From Clostridiales bacterium (GTDB lineage Bacteria; Bacillota_A; Clostridia; Christensenellales; Aristaeellaceae), in assembly GCA_024684665.1 (NCBI GenBank), contig JAIKWN010000003.1, positions 1 through 21,857 of the forward strand: a stretch of 21,857 nt of DNA, written 5' to 3'. Shown here piece after piece: positions 12,611 through 20,913 of the stretch. Below the pieces are notes generated by a model. It was not told where the DNA came from and made no database searches. It saw only the letters and a list, made by a program, of their open reading frames with translations. Every line of letters begins with the position of its first letter. Within the stretch, counting starts at the first letter, position 1. A program made the position numbers and the translations under genes.

Positions 12611-12901
12611 TCAGTAACGGGGCGCCTGATGGTTGGCCAGGCACTCGCGGCAGTAGACCGGACGGTCTCCGCGGGGCTGGAAAGGAACCTGGGTCTCGCG
12701 GCCGCAGTCGGCGCAAATCACCGTGAACATCTCGCGCGGCGGGCGATTCTCACCCTTTTGGGCACGGAAGGCGGCGCGGCAGGCAGGGCAGCGGCGGGGC
12801 TTGTTCTGGAAGCCTTTCTCCGCAAAGAACGCCTGCTCGGACGCGGTGAACACGAATTCCTGACCGCAGTCGCGGCACACAAGGGTCTCATCCTGATACA
12901 T
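12611..12901 (-). CDS. Double zinc-ribbon domain protein
   Basis: This 96-residue cytoplasmic protein has two four-Cys zinc-ribbon units. Unit 1 is CRDCGQEFVF (about residues 9-18) with CPACR (about 40-44); unit 2 is CADCGRE (about 65-71) with CRECL (about 87-91). Such proteins are common in Bacillota and are probably nucleic-acid or protein adaptors; no exact function is known. The ATG at 12901 follows AAAAGGAGG by 10 nt. A longer in-frame ATG at 12964 adds a basic head and has no ribosome binding site. It is monocistronic, with a long structured leader that suggests post-transcriptional control. Confidence 0.85.
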   Translation of the reverse strand: MYQDETLVCRDCGQEFVFTASEQAFFAEKGFQNKPRRCPACRAAFRAQKGENRPPREMFTVICADCGRETQVPFQPRGDRPVYCRECLANHQAPRY

Positions 12902-13054
12902 TTGGGGTGTCCTCCTTTTTGCTGTTCCCGCCCGGCCTCTAGCCGGAACGGGCTGACTTTGCATTGCCTTCCCCGTTCAGAATTCCCGCGAGACTTCCTG
13001 TTGGCGGCACGAAGGCAATCCAAGGAGGCCGGTTGAATCGAAATGGATTAGGCT
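12902..13054 (-). promoter_or_regulatory. Long structured 5' leader of the zinc-ribbon gene
   Basis: From the predicted start near 13054 to the ATG there are about 150 nt. They contain a perfect 9-bp inverted repeat ATTGCCTTC/GAAGGCAAT (13011-13019 with 12963-12971) enclosing ~39 nt, and a second hairpin CCGGC/GCCGG (12942-12946 with 12932-12936) just before the ribosome binding site. I do not recognise a known riboswitch. Confidence 0.45.
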
Positions 13055-13060
13055 TCGACT

Positions 13061-13069
13061 AGTATAACA
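13061..13069 (-). promoter_or_regulatory. Extended -10 promoter of the zinc-ribbon gene
   Basis: On the minus strand TGT-TATACT; no strong -35 box at 17 bp. The divergent cls promoter lies about 135 bp away. Confidence 0.6.
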
Positions 13070-13203
13070 TGGTTTTCGTGAAAAATCCATACATTCAAAC
13101 GAGAAACTAAAGTTATTTTAGAGGAAAGCGCGCGAATTGCTCCCAATTTTCTGTAAAAAATCAATAACAATGCGTTATTCAAATCAAAGGGGACGCTTTT
13201 CCC

Positions 13204-13232
13204 TTGTGGTTTTTCGCCCAAATGTGTATGAT
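13204..13232 (+). promoter_or_regulatory. Promoter of cls
   Basis: TTGTGG (13204-13209), a 17-bp spacer, TATGAT (13227-13232). The predicted start near 13239 leaves a ~24-nt leader with GGGAGGGG as ribosome binding site. Confidence 0.7.
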
Positions 13233-13262
13233 AACCATAGCTTTGTCTTTGGGAGGGGCTTT

Positions 13263-14789
13263 ATGAAAATCCTGAAAGCGCTCTTCAGCCGCACGACGTT
13301 CTTGATCCTCGTCGTTCTCCTTGAAATCGTGGTCCTCATATCCATTTCCAGCCTGTTCGGAAAGATTGCCGGATATGTGGAAATGATCCTCCGGGTGCTG
13401 AGCGGGCTGGTGGTGTTGTACATCATCCGGTTCAGCCGGCATCTCTCTTCGGATCTCGTCTGGATCGTGCTCATCCTGCTATTCCCGGTGCCGGGAACGG
13501 CGGCGTATCTGCTTATAGGCGCGAACCTCCTTTCCGGACGCACTTACCGCAGTATCCTCAAACAGGCGGAGGCTGCGCGGGGACTCCTCGTACCGAATGA
13601 AACGATTGAGCGGGAAATGGCGAAAAAAGCGCCGGAGCTGGCAGGGCAGTTCCACTATCTTTCCCGGTCGGCGGGATATCCCTTCTGCCGCAATGCCGGC
13701 TGCGACTATTATCCCCTGGGGGACGAAGGTTATCCTGTGATGCTGGAAGAACTAAAACGGGCGGAGCGCTTTATCTTCCTCGAGTACTTCATTGTCGAAG
13801 AAGGGGAAATGTGGAACGGCATCCTTGAGATCCTGGAGGAAAAGGCAAAGGCAGGGGTGGACGTCCGTCTGCTGTACGACGACGTGGGCTCTTACTCGAC
13901 TCTCCCCTGGAACTACGCGAAGCAGCTGGAGAAAAAGGGGATCTCCTGTATGCCCTTCAACCGTATCAATCCGGTCGTCAATATCATCATGAACCATCGG
14001 GATCACCGGAAGATCCTTGTGATTGACGGAAAGGTGGCTTTCTCCGGCGGCATCAACCTGGCGGACGAATACATCAACAAAAAAGAAAAGTACGGCCACT
14101 GGAAGGACAATGTGATCCGCCTGCGGGGCGGGGCAGTCTGGCCCATGACGGTCATGTTCCTGACGCACTGGAATGCCCTGCAGGAGCGGGATCCCGACTT
14201 TACGGTTTTCCGCTTTCCGGAGGAGGAAACGTCCGCACCGCTGCCTGGCTATGTAGCGCCCTATGGGGAAACCCCGCTGGACAACGAGATCACGGCACAG
14301 AACATTTATATGGGTATCCTGAACCAGGCGAATCGCTACTGCACAATCTTTACGCCCTACCTCATTATCGACACGGAGTTTCAAAATGCGCTCATCCTGG
14401 CGGCGAAGCGGGGTGTGAACGTGCGCATCGTCACTCCCGGCATCCCTGACAAGAAGCTCGTCTGGAACATCACACGCTCCTATTACAGCCCGCTCATCCG
14501 CGGCGGCGTGCGAGTATTCGAATATACCCCGGGCTTTATCCACTCGAAGGTCTTCGTCTGCGACGATCAAGTAGCGACGGTTGGCACCATCAACCTGGAT
14601 TACCGCAGCCTGTACCTGCATTTTGAAAACGGCGTTTACCTCTATGGATGTGATGCAGTGAAGGACATCCGCAGGGATGCGGAGGAGACCGTCGCAAAGA
14701 GCCATGAAGTCACCCTGGAGGAATGCCGCGGCGGCATTGTGAAGGAAGTCGCCCTCAGCGCCCTGCGCCTGATCGCGCCGCTTCTGTGA
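13263..14789 (+). CDS. cls: Cardiolipin synthase (phospholipase D family)
   Basis: This 508-residue membrane enzyme makes cardiolipin from two phosphatidylglycerol molecules. Two N-terminal membrane segments (about residues 12-32 and 38-56), plus a third hydrophobic stretch near 62-90, precede two PLD domains. Each domain has an HKD motif: H248-x-K250-x4-D255 (HRKILVID) and H427-x-K429-x4-D434 (HSKVFVCD). Length and layout match bacterial ClsA-type enzymes. ATG 13263 follows GGGAGGGG by 5-6 nt. An in-frame start at 13137 would add 42 residues that read through the promoter. The DUF1653 gene follows 19 nt later, probably on the same transcript. Confidence 0.95.
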   Translation: MKILKALFSRTTFLILVVLLEIVVLISISSLFGKIAGYVEMILRVLSGLVVLYIIRFSRHLSSDLVWIVLILLFPVPGTAAYLLIGANLLSGRTYRSILKQAEAARGLLVPNETIEREMAKKAPELAGQFHYLSRSAGYPFCRNAGCDYYPLGDEGYPVMLEELKRAERFIFLEYFIVEEGEMWNGILEILEEKAKAGVDVRLLYDDVGSYSTLPWNYAKQLEKKGISCMPFNRINPVVNIIMNHRDHRKILVIDGKVAFSGGINLADEYINKKEKYGHWKDNVIRLRGGAVWPMTVMFLTHWNALQERDPDFTVFRFPEEETSAPLPGYVAPYGETPLDNEITAQNIYMGILNQANRYCTIFTPYLIIDTEFQNALILAAKRGVNVRIVTPGIPDKKLVWNITRSYYSPLIRGGVRVFEYTPGFIHSKVFVCDDQVATVGTINLDYRSLYLHFENGVYLYGCDAVKDIRRDAEETVAKSHEVTLEECRGGIVKEVALSALRLIAPLL

Positions 14790-14808
14790 TGACGGAGGAC
14801 AGCACTTT

Positions 14809-15120
14809 ATGACGTTTGAAGAGGCTGCGGCGGCCATTCGTCCCGGGCGGTATCGTCATTTCAAAGGCAACGAATACGAGGTGCTGGCCATCGCCAGGCA
14901 TTCCGAAACGACAGAGCCTATGGTGGTCTACCGCGCCCTCTACGGCGAGGGCGGTATTTGGGTGCGCCCTGCCGCTATGTGGGACGAAACGGTAGAGCGC
15001 GGCGGAAAGACATTCAGGCGGTTTGAGAAGATGAGGGAGGATGACAACAAAAAGCCTTCCCTGCTTGAGGAAGGCGGAGCTGCATCAGGACTGACAAAGA
15101 ATTCGGATCAAGCTGTCTGA
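14809..15120 (+). CDS. DUF1653 family protein
   Basis: In this 103-residue protein, residues 11-71 carry the DUF1653 pattern: PGRYRHFKGNEYEVL, ARHSETTEPMVVYRALYG, WVRPAAMWDE. The family is small and widespread; its role is unknown. After residue 75 the sequence is a low-complexity polar tail (EDDNKKPSLLEEGG...), longer than the usual domain. That tail-coding DNA contains the terminator of the converging DUF6485 gene, which may explain the extension. The ribosome binding site GGAGG is 10 nt before the ATG. Confidence 0.92.
   Translation: MTFEEAAAAIRPGRYRHFKGNEYEVLAIARHSETTEPMVVYRALYGEGGIWVRPAAMWDETVERGGKTFRRFEKMREDDNKKPSLLEEGGAASGLTKNSDQAV
15045..15075 (-). terminator. Terminator of the DUF6485 gene, inside the DUF1653 gene
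   Basis: On the minus strand a perfect stem GCCTTCC/GGAAGGC (15069-15075 with 15054-15060), 8-nt loop, then TTTTTGTTGT. It lies within the 3' coding part of the converging gene. Confidence 0.8.
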
Positions 15121-15133
15121 AATGTTTGACCGC

Positions 15134-15358
15134 TTATGATTTCAGTTCTTCCGCTTTGCGCATAAGGGCTGCAAAGTCTTCATAATGCCAGTCTTTCGTT
15201 GGCTTTTCGATACCGACGGATTTGAAGAAGCAGGAGGGGATTTCCCGCTGGGCAAGGTTCTTGGCGACGCAGGGTGTGCAGCCCTTGTCGTGATTAGACG
15301 GATGGCATGGGCAGGCAGTATCCGTGCAGGTGCAGAATGGGGGAACGTTGCTGGTCAT
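15134..15358 (-). CDS. Cys-rich DUF6485 family protein
   Basis: This 74-residue protein has a dense N-terminal Cys cluster: CTCTDTACPCH (about residues 9-19), then GCTPC (about 26-30) and one later Cys. These suggest binding of zinc or an Fe-S cluster. It fits the DUF6485 family found in anaerobes; function unknown. The ATG at 15358 (AGGAG 7-8 nt upstream) is chosen over the in-frame codon at 15373, which lies inside the ribosome binding region. It is transcribed alone, converging on DUF1653, from a promoter with an operator-like repeat. Confidence 0.85.
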   Translation of the reverse strand: MTSNVPPFCTCTDTACPCHPSNHDKGCTPCVAKNLAQREIPSCFFKSVGIEKPTKDWHYEDFAALMRKAEELKS

Positions 15359-15385
15359 GGAATCACTCCTCATCGTTTTTGCAAG

Positions 15386-15414
15386 AGTATAACGCGGGAT
15401 TTCTCCCGTTTCAA
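15386..15414 (-). promoter_or_regulatory. Promoter of the DUF6485 gene with an inverted repeat in its spacer
   Basis: On the minus strand: TTGAAA (15409-15414), a 17-bp spacer, TATACT (15386-15391). The spacer holds CGGGA-N4-TCCCG (15395-15408), a perfect inverted repeat that could be a repressor site. Confidence 0.7.
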
Positions 15415-15491
15415 GGAAAACCTCACATTCTCTGTTTGGGAATCTACCGACATGTTGCCCGTGAAAAAACCATTGATATAAGGAGAACGAT

Positions 15492-16439
15492 ATGAGCCGA
15501 AAGACCGAAAAGACTTTCCGAGATCTGGAATCCTATCTTGAAAAGCACCAGAATGAAATCGAGGGCGAGGCGGACGTGGAACGCCTGGTCGCAAGATTCA
15601 TGCAGGAAAACAACGCTTCCATTTTCTCTAGGCTGGAGGAGGAACAGAGCGGGGAGCCGACGGCGGACGATTTGCTGGAATTGGCGGAGGACGCGCCTTC
15701 CAGCAAGAAGCGGTTCGAATACATCCGCAAGGCTCTTGCCCTGGAGCCTGAAAACCTGGACGCCATGCGTATGGAGATCGAGACGGAATGCGGAGAAGAC
15801 TTGGATGCGATGCGGGAGCGTTTTGCCGTAGCGGTTTCCCGCGCCGATGAAATTATGGGGCGCGACGGCTGGTTCGGGGAAGAAAACATCGGTGATTTCT
15901 GGGGACTTTTGGAAACGAGACCCTATATGCGCCTACGGTATGCCTATTTCGAAACGCTGATCGCCTGCGGACAAATGAAAGCCGCCATAGAGGAAGCGCA
16001 GGAACTCTTGCGCCTTTGCAAAGGGGATAACCTTGGCGTGCGTTTCCGCCTCATGCATATTTTTGCCTTTCTGGAAGAAGAAGACGCCATGCTTCGGCTG
16101 CATAGGACCTATGAGGAATACGACGAAACGCAGATGCTCCTGCCGCTGTCCATCGTCTGCTACAAAAATGGAAAAACCGAGCAGGCAAGGGAATATCTCC
16201 TGCGCCTCTTTGCAGTCAACCCGGATACGAAGAAATTCATGCGACAGATGAACCGTGGCGAGCTGGACTTTCTTGAGGAAAAGGAAGATTTCTTCGGTTA
16301 TCGCCCTTTCACGATGGAGGAGCTGGCGCAGGAGTTCCGGGAAAACACATTCCTCTTTATTACCTGTCCCGGATATTTCTCGTGGGCGGACCGTGAGCTT
16401 GTCGGCGTCAAAGGCAAACCGGGGCGGAAGAAGAAATAA
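15492..16439 (+). CDS. Tetratricopeptide-type, ST7-like protein
   Basis: This 315-residue, helix-rich, acidic, cytoplasmic protein has no signal peptide. TPR-like units are visible at about residues 70-90 (A...RFEYIRKALALEPENLDA), 148-180 (YMRLRYAYFETLIACG, AAIEEAQELLRL) and 216-245. The ETRPYMRLRYA and GDNLGVRF stretches recall the bacterial ST7-like group, where RPYMRAR and NDNQGVR are typical. It is probably a protein-interaction scaffold; the partner is unknown. The start ATG 15492 follows AAGGAG by 6 nt. The C terminus is basic (GKPGRKKK). No clear promoter was found in the 118 nt upstream. Confidence 0.82.
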   Translation: MSRKTEKTFRDLESYLEKHQNEIEGEADVERLVARFMQENNASIFSRLEEEQSGEPTADDLLELAEDAPSSKKRFEYIRKALALEPENLDAMRMEIETECGEDLDAMRERFAVAVSRADEIMGRDGWFGEENIGDFWGLLETRPYMRLRYAYFETLIACGQMKAAIEEAQELLRLCKGDNLGVRFRLMHIFAFLEEEDAMLRLHRTYEEYDETQMLLPLSIVCYKNGKTEQAREYLLRLFAVNPDTKKFMRQMNRGELDFLEEKEDFFGYRPFTMEELAQEFRENTFLFITCPGYFSWADRELVGVKGKPGRKKK

Positions 16440-16458
16440 ACATCTTCGGCATAATCAA

Positions 16459-16507
16459 TGCCGGGCACCCGACAGAATGCTGTCCAGTGCCCGGCAATTT
16501 GTTTTGT
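16459..16507 (+). terminator. Terminator between the converging TPR and flavoprotein genes
   Basis: A long stem (TGCCGGGCAC/GTGCCCGGCA plus an inner GACAG/CTGTC, 16459-16496) is followed by ATTTGTTTTGTT on the plus strand. It may also serve the minus strand with a weaker T run. Confidence 0.85.
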
Positions 16508-16544
16508 TCAGGACCCGCTCAGGGGTCATGGGATGGGTTTTGCC

Positions 16545-18398
16545 TTACTTCGCAAGCGCCGCGGCGCCTTCGCCCGCGATGCGGCCGAAGACCACGATGT
16601 CAGCCACCGCGTTGCCGCCTAGACGGTTCGCGCCGTGGACGCCGCCCGTGACTTCGCCTGCCGCGAAGAGGCCAGGGATCGCGTTGCCTTCGCCGTCCAG
16701 GACCTGCGCTTCGGTGTTGATCGCAACGCCACCCATGCAGTGGTGGATGCCCGGGGAGACCTGGATGGCGTAGAAGGGCGCAGTGTCCAGGGGCGCGGCA
16801 AAGCTGGTCCTGCCGAAAGCCTCGTCCGACTGGGACGCGCAGGCCTCATTCCATGCTTCCATGGTCGCCGCGAACACCGCGGGATCCATGCCGGTCGCTT
16901 CGGCAAGCGCTTCATAGCTGTCCGCCTGCACGGCATAGCCCTTCGTGAAGTAGGTATTATAGGTTGCGCTCGCGTCCATCATCTTCTGGTCCACGATGGT
17001 GTAGGCGTAGCCGCCCTCCTGGGCGAGTTCCGCTGCGCTGACCGTGTCGCGGGTCAATAGTTCGTTCACGAAACGCTCGCCTTTCTGATTGACCAAGATC
17101 GCGCCGTCGCCGCGGATGCCTTCGGTGATGAGCGCGGAGCTGGGCGTGTATACGGAAGGATGGATCTGGATCTGCTCGAGATCCACCGTGCCGGCGCCAA
17201 TCGCCATCGCCATATCGAGGCCGTCGCCCGTCGCGCCGGCGGAGTTAGTGGTCACAAAGCCCGCGAGATCGGGGCGATAAGAAGCGACGCGATCAAGGTC
17301 GTATCCGAAGCCGCCGGTAGCCAACACGACCGCATCCGCCGCGATAGTATAGCTGCCGTTCTCAGTTTCCACTTCGACACCGGTAACTTTTCCGCTGTCG
17401 TCGCGTACGAAAGCGGTGGCGCGGCTGGAGAGCCTGAGGTCGATTTTCTCCTCCGCGTTCACATCCTCGGTCAGCCTCGCGACGAGATAGGCGCCAACCG
17501 GGGTGGTCTTGCCCTCCGCCGTCACGGCGCGGTGAATGCGCTTCACGCTTGCGCCGCCGAAGGAACCCACATCGTGCAGCACGGCGTTCTTGGTTTCCAG
17601 CCAGGCAATGGCGTCCGCGGAATTCGCGGCGAGAGTATGCACAAGGGCCGGATCGTTGATACCCTTGCCGCCGACCATGGTATCCAGCTCGAAGAGCTCT
17701 ACGGAATCGAAATAACCTTCCGGATTCGCAAGGTACGCGTCAAACTGCGCTTCGACCGCAGCGGTCAGCTCGTTCAGTTCCGGATAGTTTTTCTTCGCGC
17801 CTTCAATGGTGTTCTTCACGGCGGTGGTGGTGGAATCCGCCCAGGCGTTCGCGTCCTGCCAAGGGGTCTTCGCCGCGTTCATACCGCCGGTAGCCCGGGA
17901 GGAGTTGCCGCCCGTTGCACCCGTTTTCTCGAGGAGGATGACGTTCTGCGCGCCCGCGTCCACCGCGGCGAGCGCCGCGCTCATGCCCGCGCCGCCCGCG
18001 CCAATGATGACCACGTCGCAGCTCGTGTCGGTCACCGTAACCGTCACAGCGTCTTTCAGACCGGCGGCTTCGAGCGCTTTGTCAAAAGCAGCCTGAACGG
18101 CGGCGGTGGTCATGGTGGCGCCGGATATATTGTCGATGACGCCGTCGTCCGCCGCGTAATCTTCCGACAGCATCGCGGCATATGTACCGTCCTCAATGGG
18201 GGTGAGGCCGATACCGGGGGTCTCTGTGTCGCCCGTCACGGCGACAACGGAGATCTTGCCGTCCGTGACGTCAATGGTAACGGTGACATCGCCCGCGCCG
18301 ATATTGCTCTTCACCGTGCCGGTGAAGGTTTCCGCCATCGCACTTACCGCCAAGACGAGCAGGGAGACGGAGAGCAGGATTGTCAGGAATTTGCGCAT
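16545..18398 (-). CDS. Secreted flavinylated FAD-dependent reductase (fumarate reductase/urocanate reductase-like)
   Basis: This 617-residue exported flavoprotein has a signal peptide (residues 1-22, AMA/E). An FMN-binding domain (about 25-110) contains D89-N-I-S-G-A-T95, the consensus at which ApbE attaches FMN to Thr. An FAD-binding domain starts at VVIIGAGGAGMSAA (about 129-142). Active-site-like stretches of the flavocytochrome c family follow: EGIRGDGAILVN with the proton-donor Arg, HHCMGG, and HGANRLGGNA near the end. It lacks a haem domain, so electrons probably reach it from a membrane flavin-based extracellular electron transfer chain. The acceptor (fumarate, urocanate, cinnamate-type enoate) is not determined. 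ATG 18398 follows AAAGGAGG. It is monocistronic with its own promoter. Confidence 0.92.
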   Translation of the reverse strand: MRKFLTILLSVSLLVLAVSAMAETFTGTVKSNIGAGDVTVTIDVTDGKISVVAVTGDTETPGIGLTPIEDGTYAAMLSEDYAADDGVIDNISGATMTTAAVQAAFDKALEAAGLKDAVTVTVTDTSCDVVIIGAGGAGMSAALAAVDAGAQNVILLEKTGATGGNSSRATGGMNAAKTPWQDANAWADSTTTAVKNTIEGAKKNYPELNELTAAVEAQFDAYLANPEGYFDSVELFELDTMVGGKGINDPALVHTLAANSADAIAWLETKNAVLHDVGSFGGASVKRIHRAVTAEGKTTPVGAYLVARLTEDVNAEEKIDLRLSSRATAFVRDDSGKVTGVEVETENGSYTIAADAVVLATGGFGYDLDRVASYRPDLAGFVTTNSAGATGDGLDMAMAIGAGTVDLEQIQIHPSVYTPSSALITEGIRGDGAILVNQKGERFVNELLTRDTVSAAELAQEGGYAYTIVDQKMMDASATYNTYFTKGYAVQADSYEALAEATGMDPAVFAATMEAWNEACASQSDEAFGRTSFAAPLDTAPFYAIQVSPGIHHCMGGVAINTEAQVLDGEGNAIPGLFAAGEVTGGVHGANRLGGNAVADIVVFGRIAGEGAAALAK

Positions 18399-18451
18399 AA
18401 TGCTTCCTCCTTTATGGTCGGGAATTAGTGACCTTCCGAATTGCCAGTCAA

Positions 18452-18480
18452 ATCATACCATAGAATTAAGAATTATCCAA
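18452..18480 (-). promoter_or_regulatory. Promoter of the secreted flavoprotein
   Basis: On the minus strand: TTGGAT (18475-18480), a 17-bp spacer, TATGAT (18452-18457). No clear terminator of the upstream co-directional gene is seen, so some read-through is possible. Confidence 0.65.
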
Positions 18481-18493
18481 CCGCAATTTGTTC

Positions 18494-19774
18494 TTATTCT
18501 AGGTTTTTGGGTTCGGGACCGCGTCCGGCGCGACGGAAATCCGAAAGCATGGCCGTGACCGAAAAAATCGCTCCGCAGAGGTTGCGGTAGGTGTAATAGT
18601 AATGATCCCAGACATGATTCGCGGTGAACAGCATCCACAGTACGGGTAAAAGAGCGGGGATCAGATAGGCGAGGCAGCCGGGGTCCGGCTGTTTTTTTCT
18701 TCCGCCGGAAAGTCCGGCAAGAAGGGATGCGGCGCAGGAAAGCGCAAGAACCGCGATAGAAGACGCTTTTATGAAAACAAGACGGGCGTTCCTGGCAAGG
18801 GCTGCCGTGCGGGTGTACCTTTTTCCGTGGGAACGGTTTGAAACGCGCAGGCGGATCTGTGAAAGAATACCTCCCGCGCCGATCGGAAAGACGAGGAGGT
18901 TCAGTGCCCATTTGAGGGCCCACATTCCCGCGAACCCGGTGCCCCAGGCAAAGGCCGAAAGCGCCGCGGCGTAAAACGTCTTTCCGGCGCTCTCTCCCGC
19001 CTGCCTGCGAAGCGCGAGATTAAACACCATGGGAAAGGCAAGGGTGGCGGTGGGAAAGGTCAGGAGGTCGAAGTAGGATGTCAGAAGGCCGACGGCAGCA
19101 AAAAAAACCGGAAGGGATACCGCGTCATCGATGGCCTCCCATCGGAAGAGAAGCAGGCAGCAGGCCATAAGGGTAAGGAGCGTCACCGGTGCGTACTGCA
19201 GGCAGAGGCCCAGGATGGCCGGCATCATGACGAACCATGCGCCGATAAACCCGGGAAGCAGCTGCAACAGCTTCCTCTGCTGCATAAGTAGCAGCAGCGC
19301 CGCAAGCAGCGCGGCTTCTGCAAAATAGAGAAGCATCTCTATATTAGAAAGATTAAAAAAACAGAGCAGAAGACGCAGGGGAAGCGTATAGCCGTGCCAA
19401 TACCGGCTGTAGGACAGTCCGCCCGTAGGCGAATCCCTCCCGTCCGCCACGTGGCAGAAAGAGGACCAGGAGTCTTCTCCCTCCTCGGGACTGAGGTCCG
19501 TCCGGTAGCCGCCGAACACCCGGAAAAGAATTGGTTCTCCGCCGGTATAAGCTGCGGTCTTCAGGATCAAAACGGAGGTGTAATTGTCCGGCTGAGAGGT
19601 TTTGAAACCGCCGACGAGCTCCGGCGTCGCGCCTTCTTCGCAGAGCATGAATGCTCCCTGGGCGGCGTTTTCCCGCATGCGTGGCGTGTCGACAAAGACG
19701 GCGATCCAGTTCATCACCACCGCAAGGACGACCAGCCCGGCTAAAAGCGCCGCGCCGCGCGCCGCGCGCCTCAT
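18494..19774 (-). CDS. Polytopic membrane protein of unknown function (426 aa)
   Basis: This integral membrane protein has about nine or ten hydrophobic segments. The first (about residues 8-28) is followed by a long extracellular loop (about 30-130) with a SYSRYWHGYT motif just before the second. A late stretch NHVWDHYYYTYRNL (about 393-406) resembles a conserved NHS-x-IH-x-FFTYR pattern I recall from Bacillota membrane proteins, perhaps GT-C-like enzymes; that link is weak. The ATG overlaps the aminotransferase stop (ATGA), so translation is coupled. It is the last gene of the operon. The start region is extremely G+C-rich (CGCGCC repeats at 19748-19770). Confidence 0.8.
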   Translation of the reverse strand: MRRAARGAALLAGLVVLAVVMNWIAVFVDTPRMRENAAQGAFMLCEEGATPELVGGFKTSQPDNYTSVLILKTAAYTGGEPILFRVFGGYRTDLSPEEGEDSWSSFCHVADGRDSPTGGLSYSRYWHGYTLPLRLLLCFFNLSNIEMLLYFAEAALLAALLLLMQQRKLLQLLPGFIGAWFVMMPAILGLCLQYAPVTLLTLMACCLLLFRWEAIDDAVSLPVFFAAVGLLTSYFDLLTFPTATLAFPMVFNLALRRQAGESAGKTFYAAALSAFAWGTGFAGMWALKWALNLLVFPIGAGGILSQIRLRVSNRSHGKRYTRTAALARNARLVFIKASSIAVLALSCAASLLAGLSGGRKKQPDPGCLAYLIPALLPVLWMLFTANHVWDHYYYTYRNLCGAIFSVTAMLSDFRRAGRGPEPKNLE

Positions 19775-20913
19775 GCGTGTTTCTCCCGCAGCCCGGATAT
19801 GAACCCTGCGAGCCGGGACAGCCCAAGAGAAAGCTCCCCGTCCGCATAGCAGCAGGAGATGCGGACGTGTCCTTCATCCGAAAAGGCCGTGGCGGGGACG
19901 AGGGCCAGCTTCGCTTCCCGCATGAGGCGAGAGCAGAAGTCCTCCGAAGGCATCCTGAATTCCCGGATGTCCGGATAGACGTAAAAACCGCCGCCCGGAG
20001 TTTCGCAGGGAAGCCCCATTGTCGAAAGCCGGGAAAGAGCCAGATCCCTCCGCCGGCGGTAGGTTTCGCGCATGGTTTCCGGGGAGAGCGAGAAAACGCC
20101 GAGGCATCCCCGCTGCACAAAGCCGGGTGCGGAAACGACGAGGAAGCTGTGCGCCTTCACCATTTCCCGCATGACATCCGCTTCCGCCGCGGCGTAGCCC
20201 AGCCGGACGCCGGTCATGGCATAGGTTTTCGAAAGGGCGGAAATGTAGATGACACGGTCGCGGATCTCCGCCCATTCCGGAAGTGCAGAGAATCCGTCCT
20301 CAAAGACCAGGCTGTCGTAAGCGCCGTCCTCGATTAAAAACAGATCCCGCGCCTTTGCCGTCTCTGCCAGCAGGGACAGGGTTCCATGATCCGCCACCCA
20401 TCCGTCCGGATTGTTGGGAGAGGAGAAGAGTACCGCCTTTGTCCTCTCCGTCAGCAAGGACGCCAGAATTGCTTTTGAAAAACCTTTTTCCGCTTTGCGG
20501 GGCAGGGGCACAAAAACGCCCCCCGCCATTTCGATCAAAGGCTTGTAAAGGCCGAAGCAGGGCGTCAGGCATATCACTTCGTCGCCGGGATTCAGGATGG
20601 CGAACAGCGCCGCGGCGATGGCCTCCGTGGAACCGACGGACACCAGCGTTTCTTCCGGTACATACCGGCTGCCGAAGCGGGCGTTCAGCATGGCGGCCAC
20701 TTCTGCCCGCAGTTCCGGGATCCCGGCGTTTGGCGGATAATGGGTGTCTCCCGCGAGAATGGCCTCTGCGATCTTTTTCCGCACGGGCAGCGGCGCGTCG
20801 AAATCCGGCTCCCCGATGGTGAGCCGGAGGCAGCCTGGGATCATTGCTGCTTCTTCGCCGATACGGCGGATGGGGCTTTTGGGATTCGCCTGCAGGTGCC
20901 GGTTCAGAATCAT
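19771..20913 (-). CDS. PLP-dependent class I/II aminotransferase
   Basis: This 380-residue fold-type I aminotransferase has the N-terminal LTIGEPDFDAP and THYPPNAGIPELR substrate-gate region (about residues 31-69). SSPNNPDG (N168) and IEDGAYDS (D196, pairing with the pyridine nitrogen) follow, then SALSKTYAMTGVRLGY with the PLP lysine K229. The usual DE-x-Y appears as DGAY, a small deviation. It is PatA/AspC-like; the amino donor and acceptor are not determined. It overlaps both neighbours by 4 nt (ATGA), pointing to one coupled operon with the flavin reductase and the membrane protein. Confidence 0.92.
   Translation of the reverse strand: MILNRHLQANPKSPIRRIGEEAAMIPGCLRLTIGEPDFDAPLPVRKKIAEAILAGDTHYPPNAGIPELRAEVAAMLNARFGSRYVPEETLVSVGSTEAIAAALFAILNPGDEVICLTPCFGLYKPLIEMAGGVFVPLPRKAEKGFSKAILASLLTERTKAVLFSSPNNPDGWVADHGTLSLLAETAKARDLFLIEDGAYDSLVFEDGFSALPEWAEIRDRVIYISALSKTYAMTGVRLGYAAAEADVMREMVKAHSFLVVSAPGFVQRGCLGVFSLSPETMRETYRRRRDLALSRLSTMGLPCETPGGGFYVYPDIREFRMPSEDFCSRLMREAKLALVPATAFSDEGHVRISCCYADGELSLGLSRLAGFISGLREKHA

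Noticed and set aside
13752..14837. Minus-strand frame (361 codons) over cls
   Set aside because: Antisense of two intact PLD domains; no motif and no start signal.
17160..18428. Plus-strand frame (422 codons) over the flavoprotein gene
   Set aside because: R/H/G-rich shadow; the minus strand has complete FMN and FAD motifs.
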